This document shows positions 17,420-22,535 of a stretch of DNA of 22,535 nt, piece by piece. Made by a program: the position numbers and the translations under genes. Source of the stretch: Bacteroidales bacterium UBA5287 (GTDB lineage Bacteria > Bacteroidota > Bacteroidia > Bacteroidales > Dysgonomonadaceae); contig DHSL01000008.1 of the NCBI GenBank assembly GCA_002411345.1, positions 1 through 22,535 of the forward strand, read 5' to 3'. The notes beneath the pieces were generated by a model that saw nothing but the letters and a program-made list of their open reading frames with translations, was not told where the DNA came from and did no database searches. Numbering within the stretch: the stretch's first letter is position 1; each line of letters opens with the position of its first letter.

Positions 17420-18505
17420 TTATTTTTCCGTTGCTTCTTCATTTAACACTTTCACGGGCGACTCATGCGCCAAATTGATATTACCGCTCGTAATAATCAT
17501 ATCTCCTTCTTTAAGGGTTTCGCTTGTAATCGTATATTCGGTCGCATTTTCCAATCCGGTTTGAACATAATTCCAATTGGCTTTTCCATCAGACATAACA
17601 AACACAACCTGTTTTCCGGTACGCAATACTACAGCACTTTTGGGAACAACCCATTGTTTGCCTGCCGATCGAAAAGCACTCACACGCACATTCATTCCTT
17701 CTACTAATCTACTGTTATAAGTAACAGATGCTCTCACTTTAACCATTCCATTTTCGTTTACCCATGGATTAATTTCTGTCACCTTACCACCAACAGTTAA
17801 ATCGGGGATTGAGAAGGGGGTTATTTTTACTTCGTCGCCGGTTTTTATATAACCCAATTCATTCTCTAAAACAGTAAATTGTACTTCAAGGCTGCGCGTG
17901 TCAATAATATTACAAAACACCTCCGAAGGATAAGAAAGGGTGTTTGTTTTAGCAAATAAATTGGCAATCGTGCCGTCGATAGGTGCAACAAGCGAGGCTT
18001 GATACAAATCATGATTGGCTATTTCATATTGTGTCTGAGCTGTGTTAAGTCCACTTTTTATTTTAGCGAGATTAATAATGTCGGCTGGTACGTTCTCCAG
18101 TTCATCCAACTTGTAACCTTGACCAATAAGCACATCCTGATATTCAAGCGTGGCCCTGTCAAGCGCATCCTTTGCTTGCTTTACTCTGGTCGAAAGGCTG
18201 TAAGTGTCAAGAGTTGCAATAAGTTCACCCCGTTTAACTTGCGAACCGTTGCGAACAAATATCTGTGAAATCACTTCTGATGTCTTGAATTTGAGTTCAG
18301 CAACTGTACGCGCGGCAATTTTTCCATTGCTCACCAGTTCATGTTCAAAATCAATTGTTTTTAAAGGAGCAACCGTTACTTCCAACGGAGCGTCCGGTAG
18401 GAGTTTTCTTACTGTTTCATCGGGTTTTTCCTTGTTATTTAACGTACAAGAAACGTTAAATAGAAAAATTGAGCAAATTAGTGCTAAGGTTTTAGAATAC
18501 TTCAT
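17420..18505 (-). CDS. RND adaptor / membrane-fusion lipoprotein (HlyD family)
   Basis: A 361-residue periplasmic adaptor that links an RND permease to the outer-membrane channel. The signal peptide ends in NVSC with Cys20 as lipidation site, so it is anchored in the inner membrane. The two lipoyl half-motifs are visible: VRNGSQVKRGELIATLD at about 84-100 and VAPIDGTIANLF at about 173-184. A short helical hairpin lies between them (about 110-165). The beta-barrel and membrane-proximal domains follow, including GMNVRVSAFRSAGKQWVVP at about 276-294. It is the first gene of the six-gene operon, six bases before an RND gene, and the only adaptor in it, so it would serve both RND proteins. The ATG at 18505 is supported by the signal peptide. 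Confidence 0.93.
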   Translation of the reverse strand: MKYSKTLALICSIFLFNVSCTLNNKEKPDETVRKLLPDAPLEVTVAPLKTIDFEHELVSNGKIAARTVAELKFKTSEVISQIFVRNGSQVKRGELIATLDTYSLSTRVKQAKDALDRATLEYQDVLIGQGYKLDELENVPADIINLAKIKSGLNTAQTQYEIANHDLYQASLVAPIDGTIANLFAKTNTLSYPSEVFCNIIDTRSLEVQFTVLENELGYIKTGDEVKITPFSIPDLTVGGKVTEINPWVNENGMVKVRASVTYNSRLVEGMNVRVSAFRSAGKQWVVPKSAVVLRTGKQVVFVMSDGKANWNYVQTGLENATEYTITSETLKEGDMIITSGNINLAHESPVKVLNEEATEK

Positions 18506-18527
18506 TTTAGATATTTAAAGTCGTGAA

Positions 18528-18560
18528 CAAATATTTATGCGAATATATTAAAAAAATCAA
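18528..18560 (-). promoter_or_regulatory. Weak candidate promoter of the efflux operon
   Basis: On the minus strand TTG (18560-18558) is followed after 22 bases by AATATTTG (18535-18528), one mismatch from TAnnTTTG and with long spacing. It is placed about 23 bases before the adaptor ATG. The poor match would fit an operon needing activation, but no regulator gene is next to it. Confidence 0.3.
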
Positions 18561-18583
18561 TATTAAACGGTTTTTATTACAAA

Positions 18584-18967
18584 TTAATTTTGATTAAATG
18601 TGAAAAAATAATTAGCTAAAAAATTCCAAATAACTACTATACCCGTAGCTACAATTTTTGACTTGTAAAAATTCAAATTAAATTTTCCATGTAAAACATA
18701 AATAACTAAATTATTTAGTCCCAATCCTATCAATGATATAAATAGAAATGATACATATTCTCTAGTAATTTCTTTATTATGACTTTGAAATGTCCATATT
18801 CTATTTAAAATATAATTTGAAGTAGCAGACAATAAAAAGCCAATTGTATTTGCTATATATTTATTAATTCTGAGTCTGTCCTTGCATATCCAAGTAATCG
18901 AGAAATCAATTAACATTCCTGAAATCCCAACGATACCAAATTTTAGCAATTTGTATAAAAAAATCAT
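18584..18967 (-). CDS. GtrA-like four-helix membrane protein
   Basis: A 127-residue protein with four hydrophobic helices (about 4-24, 38-55, 69-90 and 100-122). It also has the GtrA/DPMS3 family marks: KFGIVGISGMLIDF near the start, SNYILNRIWTFQ at about 50-61 and a C-terminal NFLANYFFTF. Family members are thought to flip polyprenyl-phosphate-linked sugars or to support such glycosyl transfer in the inner membrane. It begins two bases after the signal peptidase gene ends and completes a three-gene unit with the GT22-like glycosyltransferase, which fits use of a lipid-linked sugar donor. No GtrB-type dolichyl-phosphate-sugar synthase gene is present in the window. Confidence 0.85.
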   Translation of the reverse strand: MIFLYKLLKFGIVGISGMLIDFSITWICKDRLRINKYIANTIGFLLSATSNYILNRIWTFQSHNKEITREYVSFLFISLIGLGLNNLVIYVLHGKFNLNFYKSKIVATGIVVIWNFLANYFFTFNQN

Positions 18968-18969
18968 TT

Positions 18970-19611
18970 TTAATCTATTTTTTTAAAAATTCTACTAATA
19001 TTTTTGGTAGAAAAAAGTACTAAGCTCACTCTACCAATAATATAATTTTCATTTATATATCCAAAAAAACGACTATCATGTGATATTGGTGAATTATCAC
19101 CTGACAAAAAATAATAGTTATTTTTTATTTGATATGTAATTTTTGTATTGCCGCTTAATTGTACTGAATCAAAGTCGATCTCATATTTCGAAATTTCTTT
19201 AAAAAGATAAAGATTTGCAGAATCTATATTTATACTTGATCCCTTATACAAAATTTTTTCAATACGTTTTACAAGTAACTCATCTGAATTCTCAGGACTG
19301 ATAAAAACTACTATATCATTTACCTTAGGCTTTCTAATCCCTTTAAGTCTTTGGTATCCCCAATTTTTGCAACTATCTTTTGTCCTAAAATCCGAAGACC
19401 AAGTTAAAATGTTTATTATTGGAACTTCTGACCATCTTATTGGTAAGTTGGCTCCATAAGTAACTTTATTTACCCATAGCCAATCACCACTTATTATTGT
19501 TGGTTCCATACTTGCAGATGAAACATGACATGGTTCTCCAATAAAAAGTCGTACAAATATTGAAATTATAATTATAGACAATAAAAAAAATATTAATTTA
19601 ACAAATTTCAT
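18970..19611 (-). CDS. lepB: Signal peptidase I, accessory copy
   Basis: A 213-residue membrane-anchored serine protease that removes signal peptides on the periplasmic face. I start it at the ATG at 19611 (MKFVKLIFFLL), four bases after the upstream TGA. The alternative at 19653 would lie inside the glycosyltransferase gene and adds a non-conserved extension. A single N-terminal membrane helix (about 4-24) is followed by box B SSASMEPT with nucleophile Ser34. The general base is Lys115 in LVKRI, and box E GDNSPISHDSRFFG lies near the end. All catalytic residues are present. It is short, with one membrane segment, as in Bacteroidetes accessory signal peptidases. Its place between a glycosyltransferase and a GtrA-like gene suggests a dedicated substrate, which is inference. 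Confidence 0.93.
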   Translation of the reverse strand: MKFVKLIFFLLSIIIISIFVRLFIGEPCHVSSASMEPTIISGDWLWVNKVTYGANLPIRWSEVPIINILTWSSDFRTKDSCKNWGYQRLKGIRKPKVNDIVVFISPENSDELLVKRIEKILYKGSSINIDSANLYLFKEISKYEIDFDSVQLSGNTKITYQIKNNYYFLSGDNSPISHDSRFFGYINENYIIGRVSLVLFSTKNISRIFKKID

Positions 19612-19615
19612 AGCT

Positions 19616-21100
19616 TCATTTATCAGTATATAAAAGAGGTACTGAACTATCATTAAATATTCGATAAAGAATATTCATTTTCATGACCCAATTTGGAATC
19701 CCGGATTTTTCTATTTTGTAATTGTTATTTTCAAGTATTTCTCTCTCAGAATAGTAATTTTTAGGGATAACTATTTTTTTATCATTTCCAATATTTTGTA
19801 AAAAAACATCATTTATATAATTTAATTGTAAGTTTTCAGGTATATAAAAATTTGTTTTTAATCCTTTTGCATTCCCAATTATAAATGGATTATTATTTTC
19901 GAAAACATACACATTTAATAATTCATTCTTATCGTATTCTTTGTTTATATGCTGAATAATATTTATGGAACCATTTCCTGCAGGTTTAAACATCATCATT
20001 ACTAATCCTCCAAAATTAACAATCACCATGGCCAATATAACTGATTTCAATATTGACAAATAATATTCATTGTTTATTTTCTTTTCGGTAATTAACTGAA
20101 AACCATTCATTAAAATAATGGGAATAAAATTAACCAAAGGAAAAAGAAACCTTACTTCTTTGTGTGGTATTATCGAATGAATCACTATAAATGGAATTAT
20201 TCCCCATAATATTAGATTTTTAACATCGAATATAATTGTAATCAACAATGAAATTATTATGCTCGCTCCAATAATTAAAGTAGGTCCATTTAAAATACTT
20301 ATCATGTAAAAAAACCATGGTTGAGTACCAAATAAATCTTTGGGGTTGACAATCAAATTGGTTTTAAAATAATTGAATGGTGTAAAAACAAACTGACCAT
20401 AAAATAGTGAATCTAATAATGTACAAAATCCAACAACAACTAAGCCTCCTGCTATTATATAAAAAAAGTCTCTTAATTTATTTTTGTTTATAACAACCAA
20501 CCACGCTAAAAAACCTACAATAGCTAAAGCAACCTGAAACCTAAATTCAAAACTTAATCCCCAAAAAATACCGATAAGAAAATAATTTAATTTATTTTTT
20601 TTATCCATTTGAATTAATGCTGTTGATATTAACAAGCACAATCCGGACCACGTTTCCGACGAGAATCTTACGTTAATCGAAGGAAGAAACCATAAGAAAA
20701 AAGATAATAAAATAAATATATAATAATAATTTTTATTTATTTTATGTTTAGAACTTTTTACGAAAAAAGAAATAGCAATAATTGAAAATAAAGCTGTCAA
20801 CAATCTCAATATTAATGCAATAAAAAAAGGATTTTTTACATGAAAAAATAAAGCAGTCTTTATTATTAATAATGCAATATAAACTTGAAGAGTTGGACGT
20901 ATTTTATAATCATATTCCCAAGTTAGATATTCTTCTATATTCCATCCTGCTTTCAATCCTGCAAATTCAATTATTTGAAAATGTTCATCAGGATGATGAT
21001 ACCCATTACTATTTATAGATAAGATTACAAAGATTATAAAAACTATAATATTTATAATCTTTGTAAAACCATCTAAATCTGAAATAAAATATTTATACAT
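19616..21100 (-). CDS. Alg9/PIG-B-like GT22 membrane glycosyltransferase
   Basis: A 494-residue polytopic inner-membrane protein with about ten hydrophobic helices, the GT-C fold. Three conserved marks of the GT22 (Alg9-like mannosyltransferase) family are present. HPDEHFQ at 36-42 is the acidic catalytic motif of the first external loop, WEYDYKIRP spans 61-69 and HKEVRFLFP spans 313-321. Such enzymes use a polyprenyl-phosphate sugar as donor. The C-terminal about 130 residues are soluble and less conserved. It is the first gene of the unit with signal peptidase and GtrA-like genes, with a four-base gap to the next start. Neither the sugar nor the acceptor can be deduced; lipid, glycan or secreted protein are all possible. 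Confidence 0.88.
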   Translation of the reverse strand: MYKYFISDLDGFTKIINIIVFIIFVILSINSNGYHHPDEHFQIIEFAGLKAGWNIEEYLTWEYDYKIRPTLQVYIALLIIKTALFFHVKNPFFIALILRLLTALFSIIAISFFVKSSKHKINKNYYYIFILLSFFLWFLPSINVRFSSETWSGLCLLISTALIQMDKKNKLNYFLIGIFWGLSFEFRFQVALAIVGFLAWLVVINKNKLRDFFYIIAGGLVVVGFCTLLDSLFYGQFVFTPFNYFKTNLIVNPKDLFGTQPWFFYMISILNGPTLIIGASIIISLLITIIFDVKNLILWGIIPFIVIHSIIPHKEVRFLFPLVNFIPIILMNGFQLITEKKINNEYYLSILKSVILAMVIVNFGGLVMMMFKPAGNGSINIIQHINKEYDKNELLNVYVFENNNPFIIGNAKGLKTNFYIPENLQLNYINDVFLQNIGNDKKIVIPKNYYSEREILENNNYKIEKSGIPNWVMKMNILYRIFNDSSVPLLYTDK

Positions 21101-21284
21101 AGTTCCGTATTAATCATCTTACTGTAATCACATCTGTTTTTTACATTTTACGATGCCATTACAATATTTAACTAAACATTAAACACATATATCTAAGGAT
21201 ATACTGAACTTTTAAATGTTGTCTCATTATACATAAAACTTATTTAATTAAAAATCAATGTCAACAATTTTAATATTTGAATCA
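21101..21284. other. AT-rich gap upstream of the glycosyltransferase gene
   Basis: This stretch is very AT-rich and has no convincing Bacteroidetes promoter for the gene at 19616-21100. Its right part may include the decayed tail of the thioredoxin-like remnant (for example the frame reading FMYNETTFKSSVYP around 21195-21240). Nothing else is recognisable. Confidence 0.4.
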
Positions 21285-21656
21285 GTTAAATTCTATAAAT
21301 AGATATTTCACTTTTTATGAAATTCTTAAATTTCATAAAATCTCGTTTAATATCACATGAAGAAATAATACAAACATTCCCTATATAGTTCATTAATACT
21401 TTATTTAAAAATTAATTTCTTCTTAATAACAAGTATTACAATTAAAATACGAATATCCAAAAAACAAAATTGGTTCATCTTGTATTATTTTTGATAATTG
21501 CAAAATATAATTTTCAGAAATTTCACAAATGAAAATATCAAACAACTTACCATCATATTTATTTTTAAAGAACAAGTTAAAAATAAAAAACACAACATTG
21601 TTTAAATACTGTACAAAACAAAAATGTAAAAAAAAGTTATTATTTGTTTTAATCAA
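21285..21656 (-). pseudogene. Broken thioredoxin-like paralogue
   Basis: A 77-residue frame (TTG at 21656, overlapping the previous stop) ends at TAA (21423-21425) just after EPILFFGYSYFNCNTCY. This aligns with the region around the CxxC of the intact neighbour (DYIFVCRFSERCCKDCV). Past the stop the same frame gives EEINF; one base missing in the T-run near 21404-21408 then opens LNKVLMNYIGNVCIISSCD. Next comes IKRDFMKFKNFIKSEISIY, which matches the neighbour's VLFLGLYNTTKDFNWAKSNL...QVY. So the gene has one nonsense codon and one single-base frameshift, and decays further downstream. Another frame at 21598 begins MLCFLFLTCS, resembling a lipoprotein signal, hinting at a further shift near the start. 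The 3' boundary is approximate. Confidence 0.6.
21313..21340. repeat. Perfect 12-bp inverted repeat with 4-base loop
   Basis: TTTTATGAAATT (21313-21324), CTTA and AATTTCATAAAA (21329-21340) form a perfect 28-base hairpin-capable dyad. It lies inside the downstream part of the broken thioredoxin-like gene. Neither strand has a U-tract after the stem, so it is not a textbook terminator. It may be a regulatory dyad, a transcription end, or chance in very AT-rich DNA. Confidence 0.7.
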
Positions 21657-22291
21657 TCGTGCTTGTTAAAATATTTTTCATTTATCATAATTAAATATTT
21701 TTTTGTAATATCAGGTGTGTTTTTATCTGGGAAGAAAACATCTAATATTCTCAATTTACTATCCAAAACGAAATAATATGGATATGATAATTTTTCTGCA
21801 GGAATATCAAACTCATAACTATTGTAAACTTGTAGATTATTGATATCTAAATTTGATTTTGCCCAATTAAAATCTTTCGTTGTGTTGTATAATCCTAGAA
21901 ATAATACTTTATCTATCATAATGAATGACGAATATTTTTTTAATTGTGAAAAAGCATTTAACACACAATCTTTGCAACATCTTTCAGAAAAACGACACAC
22001 AAAAATATAATCAAAATCTTTTTGGAATAAATCTCTTACAAATATTTCATTGCCTACAGTATCAATTATTACATTTTCTACATTTAAATAAATATTACTG
22101 TTTTGGATATTTGTCTGCATTATAAACTCATATTGCTTAAGTTGAATTAAATCAATATCTTTTTGCAAAAGTTCTTCTTTATAAATTAAACATTTTTTTT
22201 CTATCTTATTTATGTTTAAAAACAGAAAAATGTTTAGCAACATAGCCAATAGTAGAATCAACATTGTTATCTTATGATCTCTGATTACCAT
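21653..22291 (-). CDS. Membrane-anchored thioredoxin-like protein
   Basis: A 212-residue protein with one N-terminal membrane helix (about 9-28) and no clear lipobox, so it should be anchored in the inner membrane with a periplasmic domain. After a short coiled linker, a thioredoxin-like fold is suggested by a strand YIFVCRFS followed by CCKDC (Cys105, Cys106, Cys109). A later strand with a candidate cis-proline is SYPYYFVLD (Pro171), and the ending is FFPDKNTPDITKKYL. The CxxC pair Cys106-Cys109 could be redox active, though the helix after it lacks the usual thioredoxin sequence. It begins four bases after the stop of a propeller lipoprotein gene and is followed by a broken copy of itself, so propeller and thioredoxin-like protein are probably co-translated partners. 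The exact family is not recognised. Confidence 0.75.
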   Translation of the reverse strand: MVIRDHKITMLILLLAMLLNIFLFLNINKIEKKCLIYKEELLQKDIDLIQLKQYEFIMQTNIQNSNIYLNVENVIIDTVGNEIFVRDLFQKDFDYIFVCRFSERCCKDCVLNAFSQLKKYSSFIMIDKVLFLGLYNTTKDFNWAKSNLDINNLQVYNSYEFDIPAEKLSYPYYFVLDSKLRILDVFFPDKNTPDITKKYLIMINEKYFNKHD

Positions 22292-22295
22292 TTAT

Positions 22296-22535
22296 TTATA
22301 AATTTGTATTTAATCCGTAAAAAAATAAAACAGGATTATCTTCTTCTTCCAAATTAATATACAGAGAATCTTGAAAGTTTTTTTCCATTTCAACTATATT
22401 CATTTCCGGATTCTTTTCTTTTATTAATGGCAAATCTTCATATAGATATTTCTTATAATCAAGAATTCGAATGGGTACAGTCGCCTCAACAATAGTATTC
22501 TTTTCATATCTTGCAATTGGTTTGCTGAAAAATTG
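22296..22535 (-). CDS. C-terminal part of a six-bladed propeller lipoprotein (runs off the window)
   Basis: Seventy-nine codons before the TAA at 22296-22298 are open to the window edge. The frame includes KPIARYEKNTIVEATVPIRI, a charged segment and NPVLFFYGLNTNL at the end. This matches the C terminus of the propeller lipoprotein at 7316-8512 (PIARYKKNGIVF... and NPILFIYYLN), so the gene is a BF3164-like propeller paralogue. The N-terminal signal and most blades lie outside the window. It is the upstream member of an operon with the thioredoxin-like gene, four bases apart. Confidence 0.75.
   Translation of the reverse strand, partial: QFFSKPIARYEKNTIVEATVPIRILDYKKYLYEDLPLIKEKNPEMNIVEMEKNFQDSLYINLEEEDNPVLFFYGLNTNL

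Noticed and set aside
1..22535. tRNA, rRNA, riboswitch or intact insertion sequence
   Set aside because: No cloverleaf-like sequence, conserved rRNA segment, known riboswitch core or transposase was recognised on either strand.

Overview
The window reads as chromosome of a low-GC member of the Bacteroidetes, most likely order Bacteroidales. The evidence is the protein families (BF3164-like six-bladed propeller lipoproteins, a DUF4143 ATPase, CusA/AcrB-type RND pumps with a lipoprotein adaptor), lipoprotein signals ending in Cys, and upstream elements matching the Bacteroidetes sigma consensus TTTG - about 19-20 bases - TAnnTTTG. Those elements are seen before the zapB-like gene, the GNAT gene and the ATPase gene. 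Nearly everything is on the minus strand; the one clear plus-strand gene is a short-chain dehydrogenase at 4854-5624.

Layout, left to right. (1) 45-2376: a housekeeping cell-division/RNA-decay group, transcribed zapB-like coiled coil -> zapA -> rny, with a good promoter at 2397-2428. (2) 2544-4531: a GNAT acetyltransferase followed by a NOL1/RsmF-type rRNA m5C methyltransferase. (3) 4532-7315: a more fluid stretch. It holds a divergent promoter region with an inverted repeat, the dehydrogenase, a solitary DUF4143 ATPase, a 23-bp tandem repeat and what looks like a scrap of coding sequence.

(4) 7316-18505: a compact six-gene operon of about 11 kb, read from right to left. It encodes a lipoprotein membrane-fusion adaptor, an RND permease, a TolC-type outer-membrane channel, a propeller lipoprotein, a second and divergent RND permease, and a second propeller lipoprotein. 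Gaps are 6, 10, 16 and 9 bases, and the last pair overlaps by 11 bases. One adaptor and one channel serve two different RND proteins, which recalls the heteromeric MdtBC pump. The two propeller lipoproteins inserted after each RND-containing block are the most unusual feature of the window.

(5) 18584-21100: a tight three-gene unit encoding a GT22/Alg9-like integral membrane glycosyltransferase, an accessory signal peptidase I and a GtrA-like membrane protein. (6) 21190-22535: the end of another propeller lipoprotein gene running off the window, a membrane-anchored thioredoxin-like protein four bases behind it, and a broken paralogue of the thioredoxin-like gene. The broken copy has a stop just after its CxxC motif and a one-base frameshift a few codons later. 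A perfect 12-bp inverted repeat lies inside this remnant.

The propeller lipoproteins occur in two unrelated contexts, efflux operon and thioredoxin-like operon, and the C-terminal halves of two of them (7316-8512 and 22296-22535) are visibly related. No tRNA, rRNA, CRISPR array or intact insertion sequence was seen.
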